Source: Mesorhizobium sp. B2-8-5 (lineage in GTDB: Bacteria > Pseudomonadota > Alphaproteobacteria > Rhizobiales > Rhizobiaceae). From it: a DNA stretch of 64,000 nt. Positions 36,130 to 45,732 of this stretch are shown here, piece after piece. The notes under the pieces were generated by a model. The model did no database searches. It had not been told where the DNA came from and worked only from the letters and a program-made list of their open reading frames with translations. Position 1 is the stretch's first letter, and the number at the start of each line of letters is the position of its first letter. A program made the position numbers and the translations under genes. The stretch is taken from the NCBI RefSeq assembly GCF_006440675.2, contig NZ_CP083951.1, forward strand, positions 186,001-250,000, written 5' to 3'.

Positions 36130-37077
36130 ATGCTCAATCGGACTGCGGACAACGTTGCCCGGGCGACGCCGGAGCCGTTGGCCAAGAAGATCCGGGGCAT
36201 CAGCGACAAGGGCCTCGCCTGGCTGTTCATCTCGCCGACGATCCTTTTGCTGTTGGCCATCAACATCTTCCCGCTGTTCTGGGCGATCTATCTCTCCTTC
36301 ACCAATTACCGCGCCAACCGGCCCAACGAGGTTGTGAAGAATTTGGGGCTGTCGAATTACCAGCGCATCCTTGGCGACCAGGACATCTGGATCGCCATGC
36401 AGACGACGGCGCATTTCGTGTTCTGGACGATCCTCCTGCAGACCGTCATCGGCTTCACGCTGGCCTGGCTGATCGACCGCAAGTTCCGCGGCCACGCCTT
36501 CTGGACCACCATCATCCTGGTGCCGATGATGTTGTCGCCGGCTGTGGTCGGCAATTTCTGGCGCTTCCTCTACGAGCCGCAGATCGGGCTGTTTTCCTAT
36601 GTCATCTCCTTCGTCACCGGTATTCCGCCGACGAATGTCCAGATGCTGTCCAATGTCGAACTGGCGCCATGGGCAATCATCATCGTCGACACCTGGATGT
36701 GGACGCCTTACGTCATGCTGATCTGCCTCGCCGGCCTGCGCTCGATTCCCGAATACATCTACGAGGCGGCCGAGGTCGACCGCGCCTCCAACTGGCGGCA
36801 ATTCTGGTCGATCACGCTGCCGATGGCGCTGCCCTTCATCATGCTGGCCGTGCTGTTCCGCGGCATCGAGAACTTCAAGATGTTCGACATGGTCAACCTG
36901 CTGACCGGCGGCGGACCCGGCTCGACCACCGAGGTCGCCTCGATCACGCTGAAGCGGCAGGCCTTCGAGAGCTGGCGCACCGGCTATTCCTCGGCCTTCG
37001 CCATCATCCTGTTTGTCGCGGTGTTCGGCCTCGCCAACATCTACGTCAAGGCGCTCAACAAGGTGAAGCAGAGATGA
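36130..37077 (+). CDS. ABC transporter permease (MalF-like)
   Basis: A 315-residue inner-membrane permease with six hydrophobic segments. The EAA loop, which contacts the ATPase, is EYIYEAAEVDRASNWRQFW followed by ITLPMALP. The start ATG 36130 follows AGGACTTACC; a GTG at 36109 is possible but has a weaker Shine-Dalgarno. It overlaps the second permease start by four bases (ATGA), so translation is coupled. It forms the channel for the importer described here. Confidence 0.93.
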   Translation: MLNRTADNVARATPEPLAKKIRGISDKGLAWLFISPTILLLLAINIFPLFWAIYLSFTNYRANRPNEVVKNLGLSNYQRILGDQDIWIAMQTTAHFVFWTILLQTVIGFTLAWLIDRKFRGHAFWTTIILVPMMLSPAVVGNFWRFLYEPQIGLFSYVISFVTGIPPTNVQMLSNVELAPWAIIIVDTWMWTPYVMLICLAGLRSIPEYIYEAAEVDRASNWRQFWSITLPMALPFIMLAVLFRGIENFKMFDMVNLLTGGGPGSTTEVASITLKRQAFESWRTGYSSAFAIILFVAVFGLANIYVKALNKVKQR

Positions 37078-38024
37078 GCCTGACCACCGCCCATTCCGTC
37101 GTAGCACCCTCGTCGAACGCGAAGCTGATCGCCGGCACGATCATCATAGCCTATGCGCTGATCTCGATCGTGCCGCTGTTGTGGATCTTCGCCACCAGCT
37201 TCAAGACGCCGCCGGATTCGATCGCCTACCCGCCGAAGATCGTCTTCCAGCCGAGCATCGAGGGCTATTGCAACCTGTTCACCACCCGCACCCGGCAGAC
37301 GCCGGAATACATCAACTCGCTCGGGCCGGCGACCGGCTTCTGCGACGAGACCGTGCGCAAGCGCAACATGGTGATCGCCGGGCCGTCGAACTTCCTGCCG
37401 CGCTTCGTCAACTCGCTGATCATCGCCTTCGGCTCGACCTTCTGCGCGGTGTTCCTCGGCACGCTCTCGGCCTATGGCTTCTCACGCTTCAAGGTGCCTC
37501 TAGCCGACGACCTTCTGTTCTTCATCCTGTCGACGCGCTTCATGCCTCCGATCGCGGTGGCGATCCCTATCTACTTGATGTATCGCGAACTCGGCCTCTC
37601 CGACACCGCGCTCGGCATGATCCTGCTCTACACCGCGGTCAACGTCTCTTTGGCGGTCTGGCTGCTCAAGGGCTTCATCGACGAGATCCCGCGCGAATAC
37701 GAGGAGGCCGCGATGATCGACGGCTATACGCGGCTGCAAGCCTTCTGGCGCACCGTGCTGCCGCAGGCGACCACCGGCATCGCCGCGACCGCCATCTTCT
37801 GCCTGATCTTTGCCTGGAACGAATATGCATTCGCAGCGCTCTTGACCTCCGGCACGGCGCAGACAGCGCCGCCCTTCATCCCGACCATCATCGGCGAGGG
37901 TGGCCAGGACTGGCCGGCGGTGGCGGCAGGCACGACCATCTTCCTGGTGCCGATCCTCGTCTTCACCATCCTGCTCCGCAAGCAGCTCCTGCGCGGCATC
38001 ACCTTCGGCGCGGTGCGCAAATGA
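37074..38024 (+). CDS. ABC transporter permease (MalG-like)
   Basis: A 316-residue partner permease with six hydrophobic segments. The EAA loop is PREYEEAAMIDGYTRLQAFW followed by RTVLPQATTG. A periplasmic loop with cysteines after the first segment (EGYCNLFTTRTRQ and GFCDETVRK) is longer than in MalG and could shape specificity. It starts inside the previous stop (ATGA). A 214-bp gap holding a palindromic repeat follows, which may reduce expression of the downstream genes. Confidence 0.92.
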   Translation: MSLTTAHSVVAPSSNAKLIAGTIIIAYALISIVPLLWIFATSFKTPPDSIAYPPKIVFQPSIEGYCNLFTTRTRQTPEYINSLGPATGFCDETVRKRNMVIAGPSNFLPRFVNSLIIAFGSTFCAVFLGTLSAYGFSRFKVPLADDLLFFILSTRFMPPIAVAIPIYLMYRELGLSDTALGMILLYTAVNVSLAVWLLKGFIDEIPREYEEAAMIDGYTRLQAFWRTVLPQATTGIAATAIFCLIFAWNEYAFAALLTSGTAQTAPPFIPTIIGEGGQDWPAVAAGTTIFLVPILVFTILLRKQLLRGITFGAVRK

Positions 38025-38044
38025 GCAGTGTGGGAATAAGTCGA

Positions 38045-38187
38045 CCCCCACTCCGTCGAGCTTCGCTCGACACCTCTCCCCCGATCGACGGGGTAGAGGA
38101 AGGGCGCGAACTTCATTCAGCCAAGCTCCCTTCCTCTCCCTCCGGAGGGGGGAGAGGTGGCGCTGCGAAGCAGCGACGGAGTGGGGG
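38045..38187. repeat. Palindromic repeat CCCCCACTCCGTCG...CGACGGAGTGGGGG
   Basis: 14-bp perfect inverted ends (38045-38058, 38174-38187) enclose smaller hairpins (GAGCTTCGCTC; CCACCTCTCC-type arms CACCTCTCCC / GGGAGAGGTG). This type is a frequent interspersed element in Mesorhizobium-like genomes, as I recall. It is inserted inside the importer operon between the second permease and the small membrane protein. Confidence 0.85.
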
Positions 38188-38238
38188 AACCACCTGGCAA
38201 TCATCTCTCCCCTTGAACGAGAAGGAAGGGAGGAACGC

Positions 38239-38442
38239 ATGAGCCGCACCGTTGTCTCCAAGCGCTCCTCTTGGCCCCGCTGGGCAAGGCGCGGCCTGAT
38301 GGAAAACATCGCGACAGCGATCATCGCGATCGGCTTCCTGATGCTGTTCCAGCCCTTCGCGCTGTCGCTCTACACCTATTCCTTCATCACCATGCTTGCC
38401 GGCACGGTCATGTTCATCATCGTCTCGAAATTCCCGGAATAA
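38239..38442 (+). CDS. Small two-segment membrane protein of the importer operon
   Basis: A 67-residue protein with a basic N-terminus (SKRSSWPRWARRGLMEN), then two hydrophobic segments (IATAIIAIGFLMLFQPFALS and FITMLAGTVMFIIV). The start ATG 38239 follows GGAAGGGAGGAACGC, a strong Shine-Dalgarno. Two bases separate its stop from the first ATPase gene. Polyol-type ABC operons in rhizobia often carry a small membrane protein at this position; its role in transport is unknown. Confidence 0.82.
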   Translation: MSRTVVSKRSSWPRWARRGLMENIATAIIAIGFLMLFQPFALSLYTYSFITMLAGTVMFIIVSKFPE

Positions 38443-38444
38443 CG

Positions 38445-39551
38445 ATGGCCGATATCCGTGTTCAGAACCTGAGGAAAGCCTTCGGCGCATTCGTCGCCGT
38501 GCAGGATTCCAATTTCGTCGTTGAGGACGGCGAGTTCTTCGTCATGCTCGGGCCGTCCGGCTGCGGCAAGACGACGACGCTGCGCATGATCGCCGGCCTC
38601 GAGCTGCCTACCGGCGGCAAGATCCTGCTCGGCGGCGAGGACGTCACCATGCGCCGGGCGCGCGAGCGCGACATCGCCTTCGTCTTCCAGCTCTTCGCGC
38701 TCTACCCGCATATGAACGTGCGCCGGAATATCGGCTTTCCGTTGCTGGCGCAGGGCATGGCGTCGGCCGAGATCCGCAGCCGCGTCGAGGAGACCGCCAA
38801 GCTGCTGCGTATCGACCATCTGCTGGACAAGTCGGTCTCCGGCCTGGCCGGCGGCGACCGCCAGCGCGTCGCGCTCGGCCGCGCCATCGTGCGGCGGCCG
38901 AAATGCTTCCTGATGGACGAGCCGCTCGGCACGCTCGATACCGAGTTCCGCGACCTGATGGTGCATGAGCTGCGCGAGCTGCACAACCGCATCCACGCCA
39001 CGACCGTCTATGTCACGCACGACCAGATGGAAGCCATGTCCATGGCCGACAAGATCGCGGTGATGAATCACGGCGTCATCGAGCAGTTCGGCACGCCGCG
39101 CGAGATCTACGACCGGCCGGCAACCATGTTCGTCGCCGATTTCATCGGCTCGCCGCCGATGAATTTCCTGAAGTTCGGCGGCGGGCTTGCCAGGGGCGCG
39201 AAGGAGATCGTCGTGCAGGGCGCCAAGGTGACGGTGCCGGAAGTCCGCGAGGACATCGAACCCGCCGACATGGCGCTCGGCATCCGGCCCGAGCACATCC
39301 GCTTCGACGATGCCTCGAAGCTGCGCGGCGCCATCTACGGCACCGAATATCTCGGCACCACGCAGATCGTCGCGGTCGAGACGGCCGACGGCATCATCAA
39401 GGCGCGGGTGCCGGCCGGCATCCATCTCAGCCCCGGCGAACAGGTCGGACTGGCCTTGAGCAGCGCCCGGCTGTCGCTGTTCGAAAAGGGCTCCGGACGT
39501 GCGGTCAGGACCGCCATGCATGATCAGGCAGTGGAGGCGCGCCATGGCTGA
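38445..39551 (+). CDS. ABC transporter ATPase 1 (unusual signature motif)
   Basis: A 368-residue MalK/UgpC-type ATPase with Walker A GPSGCGKTTT, Q-loop FQLFALYPHM and Walker B CFLMDEPLGTLD. The signature reads SGLAGGDRQRVALGRA, so the LSGGQ core is LAGGD, and the D-loop is GTLDTEF instead of SNLDAKL. A C-terminal TOBE-like regulatory domain (GIRPEHIRF) follows. It pairs with a second, canonical ATPase encoded directly downstream with an 8-base overlap, so the importer probably uses a heterodimer with one atypical site. Confidence 0.9.
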   Translation: MADIRVQNLRKAFGAFVAVQDSNFVVEDGEFFVMLGPSGCGKTTTLRMIAGLELPTGGKILLGGEDVTMRRARERDIAFVFQLFALYPHMNVRRNIGFPLLAQGMASAEIRSRVEETAKLLRIDHLLDKSVSGLAGGDRQRVALGRAIVRRPKCFLMDEPLGTLDTEFRDLMVHELRELHNRIHATTVYVTHDQMEAMSMADKIAVMNHGVIEQFGTPREIYDRPATMFVADFIGSPPMNFLKFGGGLARGAKEIVVQGAKVTVPEVREDIEPADMALGIRPEHIRFDDASKLRGAIYGTEYLGTTQIVAVETADGIIKARVPAGIHLSPGEQVGLALSSARLSLFEKGSGRAVRTAMHDQAVEARHG

Positions 39552-40557
39552 TGTCCATATCAAGGGCGTGACCAAGAGTTTCGGCGACACCGTCGCGATC
39601 AACGATCTCGACCTTGCCATCAAGGACGGCGAATTCGTCGTGCTGCTCGGTCCGACCGGCGCCGGCAAGACGACGACGCTGAGGCTGGTCGCCGGGCTGG
39701 AGCGGCCGGACAGCGGCACGATCCATATCGGCGGCCATGACGCGACCGCGCTGTCGCCGGCCGAGCGCGACACCGCCTTCGTCTTCCAGCAATATTCGCT
39801 CTATCCGCATCTTTCGGTGTTCGACAACCTCGCCTTCCCGCTGCGCTCTCCGGCGCGGCGTTTTCCGGAGGAGGCGGTGCGGCGCCGCGTCGAGGAAGTG
39901 GCGCGCATGGTGCGCATCGACCACAAGCTCGACAACCGCTCGACGAAACTGTCGGGCGGCGAGATGCAACGCGTCGCCATCGGCCGCGCCCTGGTGCGCA
40001 AGCCGGCGATCTACCTGATGGACGAGCCGCTGTCCTCGCTTGACGCCAAGCTGCGCGCCGATCTCAGGCTCGAGTTGAAGCGCATCCAGTCCGAGCTCGG
40101 CGCCACCATGCTCTATGTCACGCACGACCAGATCGAGGCGATGACCATGGCCGACCGCATCGGCATCCTCGCCGACGGCGTGCTGGTGCAGATCGGCACG
40201 CCGCGCGCGATCTATTCGGAGCCGGCAAACCTTCATGTCGCGGCGCGCCTCGGCCAGCCGGCGATCAACCTCCTGCCGGCCGGACTGCTGCCCGACGGCG
40301 GCGCGCCGACCGGAACGGCGACGATCGGCGCCCGCACCGAGCATCTCGCGATCGAGAAGGCGATGAATGGCCATGCCGACGGCGTGGTCGACTGGGTCGA
40401 GCATCTCGGCGACCAGAACCACCTGCATGTGACCGTGGGAGCGAAGAAGCTGGTGACGCTGACCGATCCCGACACGCCGCTCGCAAAGGGGGACAAGGTG
40501 ACGATCCGCTACATGGCGCCGCTCTATTTCGGCTCGGACGGGCAAAGATTGATGTAG
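39544..40557 (+). CDS. ABC transporter ATPase 2 (canonical)
   Basis: A 337-residue ATPase with Walker A GPTGAGKTTT, Q-loop FQQYSLYPHLSV, signature KLSGGEMQRVAIGRA, Walker B IYLMDEPLSSLDAKL and the switch histidine in YVTHDQIEA. A C-terminal TOBE-like domain is present. Its start at ATG 39544 lies within the end of the first ATPase gene, giving coupled translation and roughly equal amounts of the two subunits. It energises the importer together with ATPase 1. Confidence 0.93.
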   Translation: MADVHIKGVTKSFGDTVAINDLDLAIKDGEFVVLLGPTGAGKTTTLRLVAGLERPDSGTIHIGGHDATALSPAERDTAFVFQQYSLYPHLSVFDNLAFPLRSPARRFPEEAVRRRVEEVARMVRIDHKLDNRSTKLSGGEMQRVAIGRALVRKPAIYLMDEPLSSLDAKLRADLRLELKRIQSELGATMLYVTHDQIEAMTMADRIGILADGVLVQIGTPRAIYSEPANLHVAARLGQPAINLLPAGLLPDGGAPTGTATIGARTEHLAIEKAMNGHADGVVDWVEHLGDQNHLHVTVGAKKLVTLTDPDTPLAKGDKVTIRYMAPLYFGSDGQRLM

Positions 40558-40634
40558 CGGGGGGACTGATGTAGCCGCCTCGCGCCTTATTGGCACACCG
40601 ATTGACGACCGCAGATACGGACTGGACGAAATCC

Positions 40635-42275
40635 ATGAAGCACTTTTTCAACCGCAAGGACACGATCGTCACCGAAGCGCTCGACGGCTTCCTCGCCACG
40701 GCGGGATCGGGCGCGCTCGCCCGCCTCGACGGCTATCCCGAGATCAAGGTCGTGCTGCGCGCCGACTGGGACAAGACGAAGGTGGCGATCGTTTCCGGTG
40801 GTGGCGCCGGGCATGAACCCTCGCATGCCGGCTTCGTCGGCACCGGCATGCTGACGGCAGCCGTCTCCGGCGAGATCTTCGCCTCGCCGAGCGTCGAGGC
40901 GGTGCTGGCGGCGATCCGCGCCACGACCGGCCCCGCCGGCTGCCTGCTGGTCGTCAAGAACTACACCGGCGACCGGCTCAATTTCGGGCTGGCCGCGGAG
41001 AAGGCGCGCGCCGAGGGTCTGGCGGTCGAGATGGCGATCGTCGGCGACGATATCGCGCTGCCCGATATCGCGCAGCCGCGCGGGGTCGCCGGCACGCTGT
41101 TCGTGCACAAGATCGCCGGGCATCTTTCGGAAAGCGGCCGTGACCTGGCGTCGGTCGCGGCCGCGGCGCGCGCGGCGGCGAAGGACATCTTTTCGCTCGG
41201 CATCTCGCTGTCCTCCTGCTCGATCCCCGGACAGGCGCATGAGGAGCGCTTCGGCGCCGAAGACGGCGAGCTTGGCCTCGGCATCCATGGCGAGCCGGGC
41301 GTCGAGCGCATCGCCCTGCAGAGCGCCGGCGCATTCGTCGCCATCATGGCGGAGCGCCTCGCCGCGCGGCTTGACACCGGCAGCCGCTATGCCTTGCTGA
41401 TCAACAATCTCGGCTCGGTGCCGCCGCTCGAAATGTCCTTGATCGCCAATGCGGTGCTCGCCTCGCCGCTCGCCAAGGCCGTGGCGCTGACGATCGGCCC
41501 CGGGCATCTGATGACGGCGCTCAACATGAACGGCTTCTCGCTGTCGCTGATCAAGCTGGACGCCGAGCGCGAGGCGGCGCTGCTCGCGCCCGTCGGCCCG
41601 CATGCCTGGCTGCCGGCAAAGCCGGTTCGCGCGCCGGTCGTCGTGGCGATGGCCAAGCCCGCCATCGGCACAGCCACAAAGCCAGCTAGCCACGATGCGG
41701 CCGGAGAGCGGCTGATCAGAGCCGTCTGCCAAAGGCTGATCTCGCTGGAAGAGCCGCTCAACGCGCTCGACGCCAAGGCAGGCGATGGCGACACCGGCTC
41801 GACCGTGGCGACCGGGGCGCGCAGCATCCTCGAGCGCATCGAGACGCTGCCGCTTGCCGATCGCGCCGCTACCGCCGCTGCGATCGGCGATACGCTGGGC
41901 TCGTCGATGGGCGGTTCCAGCGGCGTGCTGTTGTCGATCTTCTTCACCGCCGCGTCGCAGTCACTCGGCAGCGGCGCGTCGGTCAGCAAGGCCTTGCTCG
42001 CCGGGCTCGACCGGATGACCTTCTACGGCGGCGCCAAGGTCGGCGACCGCACGATGGTCGATGCGCTGGAGCCGGCACTGCGGGCTCTCGACGCAACCGG
42101 ACTGGAAGCGGCGGCTAAAGCAGCGCGGCAAGGCGCCGAGGCAACCGCCGCGATGCGGAAGGCGAAGGCCGGCCGTTCCGCCTATATCGGCAGGCAGCTC
42201 GACGTTGCGGATCCCGGCGCCTTCGCGGTAGCCGAAGTCTTCGCTGCCGTGGCGGCGCTGTTTGCCCCGGCATGA
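40635..42275 (+). CDS. Fused ATP-type dihydroxyacetone (or tetrulose) kinase, DhaK-DhaL
   Basis: A 546-residue two-domain kinase. The DhaK half (1-330) binds the carbonyl substrate covalently through H218 (LGLGIHGEPG) and has SGGGAGHEPSHAGFVG. The DhaL half (about 365-546) has the Mg-ATP site LDAKAGDGDTGST and SMGGSSG. This fusion is the ATP-dependent class; related rhizobial enzymes act on dihydroxyacetone or erythrulose. The start ATG 40635 gives MKHFFNRKDTI. It overlaps the separate dhaL start region, and the operon also encodes PTS-type partners, so two phosphoryl donors are possible. Confidence 0.93.
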   Translation: MKHFFNRKDTIVTEALDGFLATAGSGALARLDGYPEIKVVLRADWDKTKVAIVSGGGAGHEPSHAGFVGTGMLTAAVSGEIFASPSVEAVLAAIRATTGPAGCLLVVKNYTGDRLNFGLAAEKARAEGLAVEMAIVGDDIALPDIAQPRGVAGTLFVHKIAGHLSESGRDLASVAAAARAAAKDIFSLGISLSSCSIPGQAHEERFGAEDGELGLGIHGEPGVERIALQSAGAFVAIMAERLAARLDTGSRYALLINNLGSVPPLEMSLIANAVLASPLAKAVALTIGPGHLMTALNMNGFSLSLIKLDAEREAALLAPVGPHAWLPAKPVRAPVVVAMAKPAIGTATKPASHDAAGERLIRAVCQRLISLEEPLNALDAKAGDGDTGSTVATGARSILERIETLPLADRAATAAAIGDTLGSSMGGSSGVLLSIFFTAASQSLGSGASVSKALLAGLDRMTFYGGAKVGDRTMVDALEPALRALDATGLEAAAKAARQGAEATAAMRKAKAGRSAYIGRQLDVADPGAFAVAEVFAAVAALFAPA

Positions 42276-42286
42276 AGGGCAGAAAA

Positions 42287-42886
42287 ATGGCCGCAGCCGA
42301 TTTCTCCAGACTGATCGCCGCGGCGGCCGATACGATCGCGGCGCATGCCGAGGAACTGACCGCGCTCGACCAGGCGATCGGCGACGGCGACCACGGGCTG
42401 AACATGAAGCGCGGCTTCGAGGCGGTGCGCGCCGAGGCGGACGCCTTTTCGGCCAAGCCGCTGCCCGAGGCGCTGAAGGCGGTCGGCACCAAGCTGGTGA
42501 TGACCGTCGGCGGCGCCTCCGGGCCGCTGTTCGGCACATTGTTCATGGCGCTCGGCAAGGACATGCCGGCAGCACCCGATCGAAGCGGGCTGGCCGCGGC
42601 GCTGGGCAAGGCGATCGAGGCGGTCGCGGCGCGCGGCAAATCGCAGCCGGGACAAAAAACCATGCTCGATGTGCTGCAGCCGGTGTATGAGGCGCTGACG
42701 CAAGGCAAGACGGCCACCGAAATCGTCGATGCGGCCGACAAGGCGGCGGAAGCCACGGTGCCGATGAAGGCCCTGCGCGGACGCGCTTCCTTCCTGGGAG
42801 AGCGCTCGATCGGGCATATGGACGCCGGAGCGCGCTCGACCGCGCTGCTGGTGCGCGCAGTCGCGGAAGCGATAGAGGGTATTTGA
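42287..42886 (+). CDS. dhaL: Dihydroxyacetone kinase ADP-binding subunit DhaL
   Basis: A 199-residue DhaL that carries the tightly bound ADP/ATP in the PEP-dependent kinase complex. Motifs: LDQAIGDGDHGLNMKRGFEA, VGGASGPLFGTLFM and GRASFLGERSIGHMDAGA. The start ATG 42287 (MAAADFSRLI) follows AAGGGCAG; ATG 42272, overlapping the previous stop, is an alternative. It is followed with one-base overlap by dhaM. It duplicates the DhaL half of the fused kinase upstream. Confidence 0.93.
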   Translation: MAAADFSRLIAAAADTIAAHAEELTALDQAIGDGDHGLNMKRGFEAVRAEADAFSAKPLPEALKAVGTKLVMTVGGASGPLFGTLFMALGKDMPAAPDRSGLAAALGKAIEAVAARGKSQPGQKTMLDVLQPVYEALTQGKTATEIVDAADKAAEATVPMKALRGRASFLGERSIGHMDAGARSTALLVRAVAEAIEGI

Positions 42887-43275
42887 TGAGCAATGTCGGT
42901 ATCGTCATCGTGTCGCATTCGCCCCTGGTCGCCGAGGGCACGGCCGACATGGTGCGCCAGATGGTAGGCGATGAAGTGCCGCTTGCATGGTGCGGTGGAA
43001 ACGGCCATGGCGGGCTCGGCACCAGCGTCGAGGCGATCATGGATGCGATCGACAAAGCCTGGTCGGAAGCGGGCGTCGCCATACTTGTCGATCTCGGCGG
43101 CGCCGAGACCAATTCGGAGATGGCGATCGAGATGATCGGCGAGCCGCGCTCTCACAGAATAGTCGTCTGCAACGCGCCGATCGTCGAAGGCGCGGTGATG
43201 GCGGCGACCGAATCCTCTGGCGGCGCCTCGCTCAAGGAAGTGGTGGCGACGGCGCATGAATTGTCGCCGGCGTGA
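42886..43275 (+). CDS. dhaM: PTS-dependent dihydroxyacetone kinase phosphotransferase DhaM (EIIA domain)
   Basis: A 129-residue EIIA-Man-like domain that passes phosphate from HPr to DhaL-ADP. The phosphorylated histidine is H11 in GIVIVSHSPLVAEG. DLGGAETNSEMAIEM and VVCNAPIVEGAVMA are typical DhaM blocks. In E. coli DhaM is fused to HPr- and EI-like domains; here those are separate genes directly downstream. The start overlaps the dhaL stop (TGATG). Confidence 0.93.
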   Translation: MSNVGIVIVSHSPLVAEGTADMVRQMVGDEVPLAWCGGNGHGGLGTSVEAIMDAIDKAWSEAGVAILVDLGGAETNSEMAIEMIGEPRSHRIVVCNAPIVEGAVMAATESSGGASLKEVVATAHELSPA

Positions 43276-43294
43276 AGGAACGGGAACCGACTGA

Positions 43295-43597
43295 ATGTCC
43301 GCATCTGCCGAAGCAACGGTCCTGATCACCCACGCCGTGGGCCTGCACGCGCGCCCTTCGGTGAAGTTCACCAAGCTCGCGAAGTCGTTCGCGGCCGAGG
43401 TGGAAGTGGCGGTGGCCGCCAACGGTCCCTGGTTCGACGCCAAGAGCATCGTCAAGGTGATGGCGGCCAAGGCGCCGAAAGGGACCATGCTGCACATCCG
43501 CGCCAAGGGTGACGGCGCGGCCCAGGCGGTGAAAGCGCTGGTCGATCTGGTGCAGCGTGACTTCGACGAGGACGCGGATCATGCCAGGTCCGCTTGA
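43295..43597 (+). CDS. HPr-family phosphocarrier protein
   Basis: A 100-residue HPr homologue. The active histidine is H18 in AVGLHARPSVKFTKLAK, and the regulatory-serine region reads FDAKSIVKVMAAKAPKG. It lies 19 bp after dhaM and 41 bp before the Enzyme I gene, so it probably serves this kinase system rather than the nitrogen PTS or general carbon regulation. Cross-talk with the chromosomal nitrogen-PTS HPr cannot be excluded. Confidence 0.93.
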   Translation: MSASAEATVLITHAVGLHARPSVKFTKLAKSFAAEVEVAVAANGPWFDAKSIVKVMAAKAPKGTMLHIRAKGDGAAQAVKALVDLVQRDFDEDADHARSA

Positions 43598-43638
43598 GAC
43601 GTATCTGCATGTCGATGTGCTCGCAAGGAACGCGAGCC

Positions 43639-45213
<1,575 letters not shown>

Positions 45214-45220
45214 GCGCGGC

Positions 45221-45652
45221 ATGGGCAGGACCGAGAAGATACCGGAAACAGGCTCGGAAGAGGCGATCCGCGCCTACAAGACGATCCTGTCGCAGGTCAT
45301 CGACCAGCGCCCTTCGGGCATGCGCCAGCGCCTTGCCGATGCGCTCGGCAAGCACCGCAGCTTCGTCACGCAAATTTCCAGCCCGGCCTATTCGATCCCG
45401 ATCCCGTCAAAGCATCTGCCGTCCATCTTTTCCGTCTGCCACTTCAGCCAGGCCGAGCGCGACCAGTTCATGGCCGCCTATCACCAGGCGCATCCCGGCA
45501 AAGTGCCCGCGGCTTCCGGTCCGCGCAAGACACGCCATGTCTCGCTCATCGTGCCGGATTTCGGCGACGACAGGCAGAACGCCGCGCTCGACCGGGCGAT
45601 CAACGAATTCATCCAGAAGATAACCAGCATCGCCGGCAAGGGCAGCAGCTGA
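45221..45652 (+). CDS. Conserved protein of the dha operon, possible DNA-binding
   Basis: A 143-residue soluble protein 7 bp after the Enzyme I stop, hence in the same transcript. The segment GMRQRLADALGKHRSFVTQI has the rhythm of a helix-turn-helix (a QRLADALG helix, then a turn, then HRSFVTQIS), and SQAERDQFMAAYHQAHPGK resembles the C-terminal helices of lambda-repressor-like domains. I do not recognise a named family. A local regulator of the operon is possible given the dyad at 34527-34556; evidence is weak. Confidence 0.6.
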   Translation: MGRTEKIPETGSEEAIRAYKTILSQVIDQRPSGMRQRLADALGKHRSFVTQISSPAYSIPIPSKHLPSIFSVCHFSQAERDQFMAAYHQAHPGKVPAASGPRKTRHVSLIVPDFGDDRQNAALDRAINEFIQKITSIAGKGSS

Positions 45653-45658
45653 GCAAAA

Positions 45659-45703
45659 GCAATTCCAGGAAAAGTGTGTGGCGGTTTTCCGTTTCGGAAT
45701 TGC
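45659..45703. repeat. GCAATTCC palindrome, short variant
   Basis: GCAATTCC (45659-45666) and GGAATTGC (45696-45703) enclose AGGAAAAGTGTGTGGCGG. It shares the same ends and core as the copies at 28533 and 49094. It lies 30 bp before the second dhaK start inside the operon. Confidence 0.85.
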
Positions 45704-45732
45704 GTAAACTAAAGACCGTCGGGAGGACTGCC

